Part shown: positions 44,852 to 55,973 of the stretch, one piece after another
Position numbering within the stretch: position 1 is the first letter of the stretch
Layout: every line of letters begins with the position of its first letter
Assembly (NCBI RefSeq): GCF_052857255.1
Contig: NC_135505.1
Coordinates: forward strand, 50,321,507 to 50,385,506
Direction: 5' to 3'
DNA from: Amblyomma americanum
Taxonomy: Eukaryota > Arthropoda > Arachnida > Ixodida > Ixodidae
DNA: 64,000 nucleotides
Program-made: the position numbers and the translations under genes
The notes under the pieces: generated by a model
Database searches by the model: none
Seen by the model: the letters and a program-made list of their open reading frames with translations, nothing else
Told to the model about the DNA's origin: nothing

Positions 44852-45465
44852 ATGGAGAGACACAAAGCAAAGAGATCAGCTCTCCAGTCACAGGTGACTC
44901 GGCTCATTGCGGATATTGACTCCTGCACGAAAAGGCGCGCGGGCAACGAAAAATAACTGTGTTTTCTTGGCAAGAATGAGCTCTCTGCTGACCCATCTAA
45001 ACGAAGCTAACGCCGCTGACGAGGAGCTACCGCCAGAAGAAGCAGCGCAGGACTGTAATAAAACCATCGAGAATGGCGACAAGATCGTTACATTCATCAC
45101 GAAGCTCCACACTGAGATAAAAGAAGTTCAAGAGAAGACGCCGCCGAAAGAAGAGCCATCACCAAGCAACGACGCAGGCGCGGCAGCCTGACATGCCAGG
45201 TAATGCTTAAAAAATTAAAGCTCGTAAAATTTGACTGCAACGATGTGTCTTGGCAAGAAATTTGGGGACAGTACGAGCAAATGATTCACAAGAATGATCG
45301 GCTGACGACCTCGTACAAGTTCAGGTAATTAAAATCGGATGTGATTGGCGAAGCAGCAAGAACGATCAAGGGCCTTCCGCCCACATCGCAGTGCTATGGC
45401 GACGCCATCTTCCTGCTGAAAAAACGCTTGGGAAGTGAAGACGCCATCGCACAAGCGCACTCTAA
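44852..45465 (+). pseudogene. BEL/Pao Gag N-terminus
   Basis: A start at 44852 gives MERHKAKRSALQSQVTRLIA, and after a frame change FLARMSSLLTHLNEANAADE and KIVTFITKLHTEIKEVQEKT (to 45191). After a stop the reading goes on as LKKLKLVKFDCNDVSWQEIW, YEQMIHKNDRLTTSYKF, GEAARTIKGLPPTSQCYGDA and ILLKKRLGSEDAI. The FW/IW..Y...IH.N..L....KF..L......A...I.G......Y..A...L..R.G pattern is the conserved Gag block of BEL/Pao elements. It breaks off before the zinc knuckles. Confidence 0.7.
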
Positions 45466-45466
45466 A

Positions 45467-47296
45467 AACTGAACAGCTGAACACAAATTATCAGGCATAA
45501 CATTTGACTGAAAACTAACTTTCCTGCTTCAAAAAATGCGTTGCAAAAAAATCTTCTCGATCACTGAATATACTCCAAGTTCTTTCACACTAACACTTGG
45601 GTTGTGAGCCTTCTACAGATTTATCTCTCAGTGGTTCAATTCTTGCTTAGACTATGGTAGCGGAGTGTATGGTTTAACAATGCCTTCCTACTTGAAGCGA
45701 CAAGATCCAGTGCATAATTTGGGTTTGCGCCTTTCCACTGGCGCATACAGGACGTCGCCCATAAACAGTCTTTATGTTCAAACAAACGAACCATCACTAA
45801 CAGATAGAAGCATGTTTACATGCTCATACGTTCTAAAAATCTGTTTCATACCAAATCATATCTTACGAATTTGTTACAAGGTGTCTCTCCAGTACACTCT
45901 TTAACAACAAACCGCAAATCACCAGGCCAATGCTCTTGCGTTTTGAAGAGATTTGCCAGAATCTCGGCGTACTGAACACATTACCCAGAATTGCGCTAAG
46001 GAAAGATCCACTTTCTACATGGTACGATTTTCCTGCATTGGATGTGCGATTTTACTCTTACACAGTTCCGGAAGAAGCAAGCTCCGCAACAACATATAGT
46101 ACAGGAATTTCTTGCACTTGCGGAAAAATGGAATGCTTTTACAAACTTTTTTACGCACGGTTTAAAAACGGATGCCTACGTACGAAGCGCAGGAGTGCGA
46201 GGAATTTCGGAGAAAACAATGCGACTTTCACATTGCGCACCCATCTTCACTGCAAAATGTTACGCAGTATGTGTGGCCATAGAGAAATACTAAGTGAGAC
46301 CCTCAAAAACGAATTATTTACAGAGAATCTATAAGAGTACTTACAACCCTCCACTCTAGAAACGCAATCACATCTATACTTGGTCACATCATACACAAGA
46401 TAGTAACAGCCGCCTCTCGAAGATAAAACATTAAACACTGCTGTGTCCCGAATCATGTCGGAATAAAAGGCAATGAGAGCGTAGACTTCTGCGCTGTTCA
46501 AGCTCGAGGAAAGGAAATAAAAACTAAATATGCCCTTTAATGATGGCATGAATTTTGTACAACATACATTAAGAAAAAAATGGCAGTCGGCTTGGAACAG
46601 CGAAGTGAATATTAAACTGCACTTAATAAAGCTGGTTTTAAACTGAATTTTAGATATGTGTGCCCCAGGAACGTTTTAACGAAGTGATTTTATGCCGTCT
46701 CCGAATAGACCACGCGCACTTTACGCACAACTTCTTGCTAACAAAACAACATAAACTTGTTTGCGAAGAATGCGGAGATGAACTTACGGTCAACCACATT
46801 TTATTCTCATATGTGAAACTAGAAAACAAAAAAAAGTACTTCCCTAAGTTTTATCATGAATGCATTGCTTTGCATCCAACGTTGCTCTTAGCTGATAATG
46901 CCGTTTTTAACATTCCTTCTGCTTTTAGCTTTTTAAAGGAGCAGGCGTACTTGAAAAACTGTAATTTTTCAAACACTATTACACTACAGATCTCAGCCAA
47001 TTTCACATTCCTGTGAAGTAGACTGAGGCTCTTAATCTGATTTTTTGGGAGCCTCAGGATCCTTGCCTAGTCAAGGATAGCCGCTCAGCCTGCCTGACCT
47101 TCTTTAAGGCTTTTACCACTAGCGATTGCCAAATTTCTTCTCCTCTGTTATTACTTGGCAGTACAATCTTTTCTGGTCATCTCCACCATCGACGATTTTC
47201 ATAGTCCTTAACAAACTACAAACAAGAAATTCTATACTTGGAGCTTGGCGCATGATGGCCTTAACTGCCTATGTGCTATAAGACCCAGCACAACAC
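45467..47296 (+). mobile_element. LINE D copy 1, 5'-truncated 3' part
   Basis: Reading plus, this covers the RT C-terminal region (CLDYGSGVYGLTMPSYLKRQ, then LRLSTGAYRTSP, 45640-45790), a broken RNase H (CYAVCVAIEKY; VPNHVGIKGNE at about 46450) and a terminal Cys-His domain (CEECGDELTVNHILFS, 46760-46810). It ends with GGAGCCTCAGGATCC and a CCCAGCACAACAC tail at 47296. The layout RT, RNase H, Cys-His tail is of the I group by inference. It is directly followed by another copy. Confidence 0.7.
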
Positions 47297-48172
47297 ATAA
47301 ACTCTGCTGGGTCCCGACTCATGTCGGAATAAAAGGCAATGAGAGAGCTGATTTCTGTCCTGCTCATGCTCGTGGCAAGGAAATAAAAAACTAAATATAC
47401 ATTTAATGACTGCATGAAATTAGTAAAACATAAATGAAGGACAAACTGGCAGTCGGCTTGAAACAGAGACGTGAATAATCAACTACACTTAGTAAAGCCG
47501 CTTCAACGTGAATGTAAGTCATGTGTGCACCAGGAATGTTTTAAGGAAGTGATTTTATGCCGTCTCCCGAATAGGCCACGCGCACCTTACGCACAACTTC
47601 CAGCTAACAAAACCAAATAAACCTGTTTGCAGAGAATGTGGAGATGAACTTACCGTTAACCACATTTTATTCTCATGTGTGAAACTAGAAAAACTAAGAA
47701 TAAAGTACTTCAATAAATTTTATCATGAATGCATTCCTTTCCACCTAACATTGCTCTTAGAAGATCGTCTCATTGTTAACATACGTTCTCTTTTTAGCTC
47801 TTTAATAGGAGCAGGAGAACTTGAAAAACAAATTTCTAAACCACTGCTTCCCTTTATTACATGATACACCTCAGCCACTTTCTCAGTCTTGACAAGTAGG
47901 CTGAGGTTTTTTATTTGATCGGTTTGGAGCCTCAGGATGCTAGTTCAGCCATGGATAGCCGCTAAGGCTGCCTGACCTTCTTTAACGCTTTTACCATTAG
48001 CCATTTCCTAATTTCTTCTCTGTTATTACTAGGCAGTACAATCATTTAGGCCATCTTCAGCATCGACGATATTTCATATTCCTAAACATTCTACAGAAAA
48101 CCAACTCTATACCTTGAGCTTGGCGCATGATGGCCTTAGCTACCTATGTGCCAAAAAACCCAGCACAACACA
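47297..48172 (+). mobile_element. LINE D copy 2, head-to-tail with copy 1
   Basis: It begins abruptly inside the RNase H end (CTCTGCTGGGTCCCGACTCA, equivalent to CTGTGCTGGGTACCAAGCCA in copy 4) right after the tail of copy 1. It then repeats the same Cys-His domain (GDELTVNHILFSCVKLEK, 47640-47690) and 3' end (GAGCCTCAGGATGCTAG; CCCAGCACAACAC). Degenerate and non-coding as a whole. Confidence 0.7.
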
Positions 48173-48387
48173 ATCCAGCGCACGCGTGTCGCGGTGTTTT
48201 AAAAATACATAACCTTTAAAATGATGTTTCTTTTTCACATTTTTTTCTAGGATGTACTTATCTTCTTCCGAATGTGACGACATCACAGACGCACTTCAAA
48301 TTAGAAAATTGCTTTACACGGTTTTGTAGGGCGCACCATCTGCTTTAGACCCCCCGCCGGCCCAGCCGTCGACAGGAGGGGAGTCCC

Positions 48388-49083
48388 TTAGAATCCCCTC
48401 CGTCACCCTTAATTACGAGCTGTTATCTTGCCTTCGCATAGCATGCCCTGCCCATCACAATTTCTTCCTGTGGCTTTTATCTAGAATGTCACTTACCCCT
48501 GTTTGTTTTCTCGCCATAGCACCGTGCTTTGGACCTGTTGCATTTCTTTCCATGGCTCGCACCGTTCTATTTAACTTAAGCTTAACTCTTTTCGTTAGCC
48601 TGCATGTTACTGCCCCATAGGTCAGCACCAGTACGTTAGGGCTGTTGTAAACTTATATCTTGAAAGAACGTACCACATGTGCTCTACCGCGTTCATATTC
48701 AGACCATTATTTTCTTCTCGTGATTCGCATCAGCGGTCATTACCTGCCTTAGGTATATATATTCCATAAAAACTTCCACCACCCCGCTACCAATTGTGAA
48801 CTGCTGTTTCCTTGCGAGAATGTTGAACATTACTTAGGGTTTCTTCAACCTCATTTTTATACCCACCGTTCTGCTCTGCATGTCCAACTAATTGCCTGTC
48901 TTCCTGAAGAGTTCAACTCCTGAGTGTCTTAGGTAGGCAACGTCATCAGCAAATCGTAGATTACTTATGTATTCTCCACGAAATCTTCTCTGCAACTGTT
49001 CCCAATCCAGGTGTCTGAATACCACCTGTAAACATGCGATGAATAACACAGGCGAGACCGTGTCTGCCTGCCTGACAGTCTTA
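48388..49083 (-). mobile_element. RTE LINE fragment, copy 3
   Basis: Minus-strand RTE sequence starts at CCCTCCGTCACCCTTAATTA and runs to GTCTGCCTGCCTGACAG. The frame 48888-49172 includes YISNLRFADDVAYLRHSG, with the FADD catalytic motif, and QADTVSPVLFIACLQVVF, the RQGD-SP-LF block. The CATCAT 3' end is missing, so this copy is truncated at both sides. The RT cannot be functional. Confidence 0.7.
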
Positions 49084-49099
49084 TTGCCCCGCAGGGGCG

Positions 49100-50104
49100 C
49101 GCCGGTAGCTTTCAGACGTTGGTGAATGGAGACACCACGAGTTCCCGAGCATCCGCAGGGACATCCCCCCAAGCGGATGATAGTGAAGAGTGCACCACCA
49201 CGGACCCGAGCACCCGCACTTCGCCGTGCGTGGCATCACCATGTCCGGGAAAAAAAGGATCCTAGTGGTTGAGCCGAGGCCGAGCGTTTGGAGCCTTGAG
49301 GCCCCTCAGCTGAGGCAATCAACCACTTTGGCCCCAGCTTCCTGTAGACGGCACCTCCTGACGTACCCGACCAGGGAAAATCGGCAGTCGCCTTTTCCTA
49401 TCCTTCCCTCTATCTTTCACTTTCCTACCCCCTTCACAAAACTATCCTGTCTGCTACTCACTTGGTTTTTCCTTTTTTTCCTGGCGGCTAGGGTTAACCT
49501 TGTATGGCCCACCACCCTGAGTTGCGTCATATTTGATTATAGCTGAGATGTACAGCTGGCGTGAGCGGGCCGTCCTTACAAGTTCCTGTTCCGTCTCCTA
49601 GTTGGGCTCCATCGTTAGTGCCTGGCACCATGACCGAAAAACTTAATTTTTTGTGGTTCCCCCGCTTTCAGAACCTGATTTCTCTCTGAAAAGAGGGCAG
49701 AACAAAGCAGAATATTTTTTCTCAAAAAAGAAACCTACATTTTCAAAGTTCCATGTCATACACTGTCATTGTGAAGAGCAAACACGTATATTATCCCCAT
49801 TTCTCGTGTCCAAAAGCTTAACCGATACCCTGGGCCCCGGCTACAAGGTCTCAAAAATGGCCAACTATGACTTACTGCTTGATTTGCGTGACAGCATCTA
49901 GTGTTGACACTCTCAACCATTGCTTCTGTAGGGGACATCTCTGTCTCCGTGACTCCTCACCGATCGCTCAGTACAGACCGAGGCGTAATCTGTGAAACTG
50001 AGTGGATCCATCTGACAGAAGGCGATATGTTTCAAGGACTATCTGACCAAAATGTAATTCACATAAAAAATCACAATCTACAAGGACAACAAAGAAATCG
50101 ATAG
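49100..50104 (+). pseudogene. LINE ORF1 (Gag-like) fragment with 5' leader
   Basis: After a GC-rich leader with GCATCACCATGTCC (49227-49240), two overlapping frames, 49653-49901 and 49901-50104, read TFSKFHVIHCHCEEQTRILS, PFLVSKSLTDTLGPGYKVSK and MANYDLLLDLRDS, then TIASVGDISVSVTPHRSLST and EWIHLTEGDMFQGLSDQNVI. I recognise this as the N-terminal part of the ORF1 protein of tick LINEs (two RNA-recognition-like folds, then zinc knuckles in intact copies). It stops at 50104 before any knuckle. A frame change near 49895 disables it. It may be the 5' end of the LINE D family, since 5' and 3' pieces are both nearby and plus strand, but this is unproven. Confidence 0.55.
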
Positions 50105-50130
50105 TAAACAGATAGTACTTACATATCACC

Positions 50131-50160
50131 TTCGGGCGCCGTGTCCACGATTGCGGACGC
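50131..50160. repeat. Isolated piggyBac-type end
   Basis: The reverse complement of this 30-bp stretch matches the left end of the piggyBac element (55974-56003) at 26 of 30 positions, including GTGGACACGGCGCC. Its orientation implies an element lying to the left, but LINE ORF1 sequence ends only about 27 bp away. It is a stray end or the edge of a small non-autonomous relative. Confidence 0.5.
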
Positions 50161-50447
50161 GAACTTCGCGCGCAATGGTGTGTAAAAATACAACCAAAAG
50201 CGCTTTTTGAATGTACTAAGACACGCCCCTTGAGCCACTTTAACGGACAAGTGGCGCCATCCCACGGGATGTCAACAAAATGCTGTCGAAAAAGCGCGGG
50301 AAAGTATGGACGCGTCTACCTTCTACGGAGCGAAGAGTAAGTAAGAAGAAGAGCGCTGCGAACGGCAGCATCTCTTGATCGAGCTCCTGTTTTTTTGAAA
50401 TACTTTGTGTTTCTGTAGCCTTCACGGCAACCTCGCCGTCCCAGGCG

Positions 50448-51833
50448 ATGGCGGATGACCCGCCGCCTCTGCTGCCTTCTGTGGCTAGCAGTGTGAACTG
50501 CACAGATCAGCCTGGATGCAGTATGGATCTCCCCTCAGAGCTCCCGGGATCGTCCAGTTTCTCTGACTCGGATGACATGGAGTTCGACGGAGGCTTCACC
50601 GAGATTGTGAGTCGGCGCCTGAAGAGGAAGCTTTCCAAAACCCCGACTGAGTGTGGGCCCAGTGTGTGTACGAAGCGGGCTAACAAGTCCATTGTGCCAG
50701 CGAAGATGCCTCACCAATCCAGTGTGAGCAAGAAAACAACCAACGAGGCCAATGTAAGTGAGCAATCTCTCACTTACACAATTTCATACATGCCTGTTGA
50801 GGAAGAGAATCTCAACTCCATCAACAGGCAGACTTTGACTCTTCTTCTTGAACGACTGGTTCCGGGCCAAGTCAAAGAAGTGCGTATTAACGCAAGAAGG
50901 AATATCCTCTCTGTTGATGTCTCTAGCCGGGCAACCCTGGATAAGTTGAAGACCGTGTCTGTCCTTGGCAACATACGAGTCCGCTCGTTCTTCGCTCATG
51001 GACTTAACACTACTGCTGGTGTGATTTCTGACGTGGACATAGAGATCACGGATATGGACTTGGTGCAACTGCTATCAAGTTCTGTTCGCATAACTGACAT
51101 CCATCGTTTCGGCAAATCACGGTGTGTCAAACTAGTGTTTGAGGGTACTACTTTACCATCGCATGTGAAAGTGGGTTTTGTGAGGCACCCAGTGCGTCCT
51201 TATGTGCCCCGACCGGTGCAGTGCCGAAAATGCCAGAAGATTGGACATGTAAGTGCTGCGTGTACGAGCACGAAAACATGTCCGCGTTGTGGTGGCGTGC
51301 ACGATGGACCTACATGTACGATTCAGTCTCCAGTTTGTGCCAACTGCAAAGGTCCTCATGAGGCAACATCTAGGGAATGTCCGAAGGTGAAAACAGAGAT
51401 GAAGATCTTGAAGAAAATGGTGAGAAACCATTCTACTCACCGAGAAGCAGCAATCGCAGTACGTCGCTCCAGGAGGAGGACACGAAGTCGGCAGAAGAAA
51501 TTGAGCTCAGTAAATGACGTGTCAACACATCAGGAGGACCGCGACCGCTCTGCCGCGCAAAAGCCACTGCCTCCAGCTCCGCAAGAGCCAAGACTGACAA
51601 CCCCCCAGGAGGACCCCGCAGAGTGGCCACTTCTACCATCGCGTACTGTAAGCTCTGTGACACGTCCGCCTGTGCGTCCGCCGGCTGTGTCGACAACAGA
51701 TGATCAAATCAGGGCGATGCTGAAACAGCTGATAGGCACCTTACGGCTGATAATTGCTGGAGTGGACACGCCAATTGCTAAGGCTGCTGTCCAAATTTTA
51801 GACGCTATTGAACCGGTGCTTGCCACCCTTTAA
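50448..51833 (+). CDS. I-like LINE ORF1, Gag-like RNA-binding protein
   Basis: This intact 461-codon frame starts MADDPPPLLPSVASS. The N-terminal 120 residues are polar and Ser/Lys-rich with basic stretches (RRLKRKLSK). A folded region follows, with LNSINRQTLTLLLERLVPGQ and VRINARRNILSVDVSSRATL, resembling an RNA-recognition-like fold. From about residue 258 come three CCHC-type knuckles: CRKCQKIGHVSAAC, CPRCGGVHDGPTC and CANCKGPHEATSREC. The C-terminus is basic (VRRSRRRTRSRQKK, about residues 340-353) then Pro-rich. ORF1 proteins of this kind coat the element RNA and help deliver it to the chromosome. Tandem stops, TAA TAG, end it; ORF2 starts 14 nt downstream, so reinitiation after ORF1 translation is plausible. 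The first ATG is chosen because it opens the frame and is followed by the conserved body. Confidence 0.8.
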   Translation: MADDPPPLLPSVASSVNCTDQPGCSMDLPSELPGSSSFSDSDDMEFDGGFTEIVSRRLKRKLSKTPTECGPSVCTKRANKSIVPAKMPHQSSVSKKTTNEANVSEQSLTYTISYMPVEEENLNSINRQTLTLLLERLVPGQVKEVRINARRNILSVDVSSRATLDKLKTVSVLGNIRVRSFFAHGLNTTAGVISDVDIEITDMDLVQLLSSSVRITDIHRFGKSRCVKLVFEGTTLPSHVKVGFVRHPVRPYVPRPVQCRKCQKIGHVSAACTSTKTCPRCGGVHDGPTCTIQSPVCANCKGPHEATSRECPKVKTEMKILKKMVRNHSTHREAAIAVRRSRRRTRSRQKKLSSVNDVSTHQEDRDRSAAQKPLPPAPQEPRLTTPQEDPAEWPLLPSRTVSSVTRPPVRPPAVSTTDDQIRAMLKQLIGTLRLIIAGVDTPIAKAAVQILDAIEPVLATL

Positions 51834-51847
51834 TAGCAGTCAAAATT

Positions 51848-54800
51848 ATGGCTCTACCGTCGTCAGCACCCTCACTGCAGGAGAGAATCTCTCGATCGGC
51901 AGTATTACAATGGAATGCTCGAGGTCTGCGAGGCCGCCTAGCAGATCTCAGGCAGAGGATCTTCAAATACCGATTTCCGGTGCTTGTAATATGTGAGCCT
52001 AATATCACATCTCCTTTTCGACTGTCCGGTTATGAAAGTTTCCTCTCTGAAGCGGCTGGGCATTTGAGCAAGGTACTACTATGCGTCCGTCGTGACCTCA
52101 CTTACGTTCGGCATCAAATTCCTGGGGGCAGTAGCAACGAGTATGTAGCAATCACTGTGACTTTGAATGGGCGCACAATCTCTATTATAGGTGGCTACAT
52201 ACCACCAAGGGGTCGATTTGATGCCCTACGACTACAATCGCTACTTGACAGCGTTTCGGAACCCCATATAATAGTAGGAGATTTCAATGCGCATCACCAC
52301 GGCTGGGGAAGCGCCGTTACGAACGTTCGAGGACGGGATATCGCCACGTTCATGAACAATGCAGGTCTCGTTTTGCTCAATGATGGCACGCCGACATTTC
52401 TACGCGGGACTACCTACAGCAGCTGCCTGGACCTTGCATTTGTATCCAGGCGCCTGTCATCGTTCGCAACGTGGTGTGCTGATATTGAAAGTTATGGAAG
52501 TGACCACATACCAACGTATGTGCAGCTACGGTGGTTTCACCGTCTTCCAAATGCCAAAATACGTTGCACCGACTGGAGTGCTTTCCGCATTGTTCTAGAA
52601 AAAACCTGTGGGAAACTCGCAGATCCAACAGATGTGGAACAGCGTATTATTTCGGCCATGCACGATGCAACACGCATTATCTCAGCGCCAACTTCCACAG
52701 CACCAGTGGATGTGATCTACGCGCAGCTTCGGGCGATTCGTCGGCGCGCAGAAAGAAAATACCGGAGGACAAAGGATGTCTCGGATCTCCGGGCCTCTCG
52801 ACGTGCCCAGAAGCAAATACAGCGCTATTTGGAGAACCTAGGCAAACAACGGTGGCGGTCGTTTTGCAGCAGATTGGATCCCCGCAAACCACTCTCCACA
52901 ATCTGGCACGTTGTTCGAGCACTGCCGACATTTCCCCAGCAGAAACACCCTTTCCGTGCATTGGCACTTCATGATAGACGGCAAGAACTAGAGGTGGCGG
53001 AGGATTTCTGCTCGAGAATTGCCGGAAGCGCTTCTTTACCTCGGCAGCATCGATGTGCTCCCCCCACGATGGACGATCGACTGGACATCCCCTTCACAAT
53101 TCAAGAACAGAAAGCAGCTCTTTCTGCTTGCACGCATCCTTCATCCCCAGGACCTGATGGAATAACATACAATGCGCTTCGTCATCTAGGCCCACAGGTA
53201 ATGGAAGCCCTCTTAACATTGTTCAACCACTCTTGGGCCTCTGCCACTGTACCACAGCAGTGGAAAAGAAGCCGCATTGTGGCCTTGCTCAAACCAGGGA
53301 AATCGCCACTCACATTAACATCCTACAGACCAGTAGCTCTGGCAAGTTGTATTGGCAAGACGATGGAGCGTATGGTGCTAACCCATCTAGAATGGTTCCT
53401 TGAAAAACATGGGCTATACCCTTCCACAATGACGGGTTTCCGCAAAGGCCGGTCTGCCATCGACAGTGTAATTGATCTCGTGTCAACGGTAGAACATGAA
53501 AAACGCCGTCACAGGTTGACTGCTGCTCTTTTCCTCGACATAAAGGGCGCATTCGATAATGTTCAGCATGATGCAGTACTAAATGCACTCGAAGAATGTG
53601 GTATAGGCGGACGTCTACACAATTGGATTGCAAGCTATTTGACAAACCGGACAGTCTACATGGAGACTCTTGAAGGTGACACAGCAGATCATCATGTTGC
53701 TCGTGGTGTTCCTCAGGGAGGAGTGCTCAGTCCAACGTTGTTCAATCTCGTGCTCATTGGCCTTTTCAAACAACTACCGAAGACTGTTTCAATATCCGCC
53801 TACGCAGACGATATTTGCATCTGGACATCAAGTGTCACGCGTCCCCAAGTGCAAGCAAGATTGCAGCGTTCGGTGTCCATTACGTCTGCGTACTTGCGCC
53901 GTCAGGGGCTTGAACTTTCGCCAACTAAAAGCGTAACATTGGCTTTCACACGCAAGATAATGGCGTGGTATCTGGTCACAATCGACGGGCAAATTGTTCC
54001 CTACGTAACACATCACAAATTCTTAGGTGTTACGATAGACCGTGACCTGTCCTGGACGAAGCACATTTCTGTGCTCAAGAGAAAGCTCGACAGCTTTGCA
54101 AGCATTGTGCGGTGTATGGCAGGAAAATGTTGGGGTCCCTCTGAGCGATCTTTACTACACGTGTACCAGGCGCTGGTAGTCGGCCTTCTCAGATACAGTG
54201 CACCCGTTCTCTCGGGGGTCAGACTATCAGGCCTGCGTGTGCTTGAAAGCGCGCAGGCTCGTGCTTTAAGAGTATGCTTGGGTTTGCCATGTAAAACTTG
54301 TACATGGGCACATTTTATGAGGCCCGCGCCTGCCCAGCACGAATTTATTTTCAACAGGAGCCACTTCGTGTGCATTTGCGGCATCTGACCAGGCATCGTC
54401 ATCACCCCCTGACTAACATTAGTGCGGTGCGTCCAGATGCAGCCTTTTCCAGAGCCCTTTGGATGCAGCGCAATGCGCTGCCTTTGAACTACGCGCCACA
54501 CCAGATTGCGGAGGTGCCACTTTGGGCAGTACCAAAACCATCTATACGGACAACAATCCCTGGGATAACAACGAAAACGCACATTCCAACAGTCGGACTG
54601 AAACAGCTGGCACTGTCATACATTACATCTATGTATACTAACACCCAGCATGTTTTCGTGGACGGATCCGTTACGACCACTTCTTCAGCTGCAGCGGTGA
54701 TAGTGCCAAGAAATGCCTCATGTCACCGTTTCAGGCTCATGCACAAAACGTCCTCTACGGCAACCGAATTGGCAGCCATACGAGAAGCCGTCCTTTATAT

Positions 54801-55518
54801 TGGTCACCAGCCAGCGCAGCAATGGACTATATTCTGCGACTCGAGATCGGCATTACAGGTCGTACAAACTTATCTAAAACCAAGAGCATGCGAGCAGCTG
54901 GTTCAACAGATTGTGCTTTTGTTAGCCGAGGCTTTCCACCGCGGCCATATCATAAAGTTTCAATGGATACCGAGCCATTGCGGCATAGCGGGAAACGAGC
55001 GTGCTGACGCCGAGGCTCGGATGGCACATAGTGATGGTGCTTTCATTGAGATAGCCTTTTCAAGATCAGACATTGGAGCCTTGTTGGCGCATTTAATGCA
55101 GGCGGCAATGCAGTCGCACTGGCATGATCCGAGTAATCAACAGGACCGCGTGTGTAAGCTTGACGCTGGCTCACGATTACATTTCCCATCTGTGGTGGTG
55201 CGACGTCATGGGACTTTACTCCACCGGCTACGGCTTGGCGTTGCCTACACCAAACACTATCTTCACAAGATCGGCATCGAAAGTAACCCAAATTGCGCAC
55301 AGTGCAACACACCAGAGACTATTGGACACCTTCTTTGCGTGTGCCCGAAGTATACTTCTGAAAGAACAACATTGGAGGCGACCGTGAAAAACCTGGACTC
55401 TCGCCCTCTCTCTGAGGAAACTCTTCTGGGCGCAAGGACGAGACGTTCTGATTGGTGGCGTGTGACAAAAGCCCTGCTCAACTATTTGTGTGAAACAGGC
55501 CTGGATACTCGTTTGTGA
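51848..55518 (+). pseudogene. I-like LINE ORF2: endonuclease, RT, RNase H (one frame break)
   Basis: The first frame (51848-54388) opens MALPSSAPSLQERIS. The apurinic-type endonuclease has VLQWNARGLRG, VICEPN, IIVGDFNAHHHGWGS and SDHIPTY, all catalytic blocks present. RT follows: SPGPDGITYNALRHLG, SYRPVALASCIGKTMERMVL, GFRKGRSAIDSV, ALFLDIKGAFDNV, ARGVPQGGVLSPTLFNLVLI, SAYADDICIW and HKFLGVTIDRDLSW. Around 54285-54305 the reading passes to the next frame, consistent with loss of one base, and continues to 55518 with GTFYEARACPARIYFQQEPL, then RNase H: VFVDGSV, TELAAIREAVLYI, IFCDSRSAL and WIPSHCGIAGNERADAEA, holding the D-E-D-H residues. A C-terminal CAQCNTPETIGHLLCVC knuckle closes it. No classical slippery heptamer is evident at the break, so I treat it as a mutation. 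Confidence 0.8.
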
Positions 55519-55973
55519 CCGCCTGTGCACAACCTGCATGGTTAATGACATGTGTCGGTGTTGTGTTGCAGACACCAGTTTTGAGTTTTATGTGTGTCCA
55601 GTAACCGCGATGCGAGCGCCAGCCAGTGTTGTGTGTGTGTGTGTGTGCGTGTGCATAGACATCACCCGTGAAACTCATTGTATTATGCCATCATCAGCCT
55701 TCATTCACACTTTCCTTTTCCTCCTCTTCCCTTTCCCCTGTGTGGAGTAGCAGGCCAGGGCCCTGTTACCACCGGCCGACCTCTCCGCCTTTCTTTCATT
55801 AAAATTCCCTTTCTCTCTCTCTCTTCTTGTTTTCTTCAGTTTTTTACTATTCCAAATACAAACTCACCGAAATATTGGCATTTACGTATCAATGTAAGGT
55901 CCTGTGAATGTGAAACAGCTGCATTCATCCTTCTTGTGAAGAAATTCAGCCCTGCATGCAGTTCCAGAAGTTA

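Larger units (their letters stand above)
44640..45465 (+). mobile_element. BEL/Pao-like LTR retrotransposon, 5' fragment
   Basis: The piece begins with the end of an LTR (AAATAAACGGATGTG), followed by the primer-binding site at 44723-44740 and a Gag start. It stops at about 45465 where a LINE fragment begins. Only the first 0.8 kb of the element remains. Confidence 0.65.
50448..55830 (+). mobile_element. Near-full-length I-like LINE
   Basis: The element carries two ORFs in the right order and spacing (ORF1 stop 51833, ORF2 start 51848) and a 3' region with a GT repeat (55627-55652), a CCACCGGCCGACCTCTCC block and a CTCTCTCTCTCTC tail near 55815. The 5' leader probably lies in 50161-50447 but its start is not fixed. 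RT plus RNase H plus a three-knuckle ORF1 supports the I superclade. Only one disabling frame change was found in about 5.1 kb, so this is a young copy compared with its neighbours. Confidence 0.8.

Noticed and set aside
54280..54310. Programmed -1 frameshift between RT and RNase H in the I-like LINE
   Set aside because: No X-XXY-YYZ heptamer or clear downstream structure at the overlap; a one-base deletion is the simpler explanation, although sibling copies are needed to be sure.
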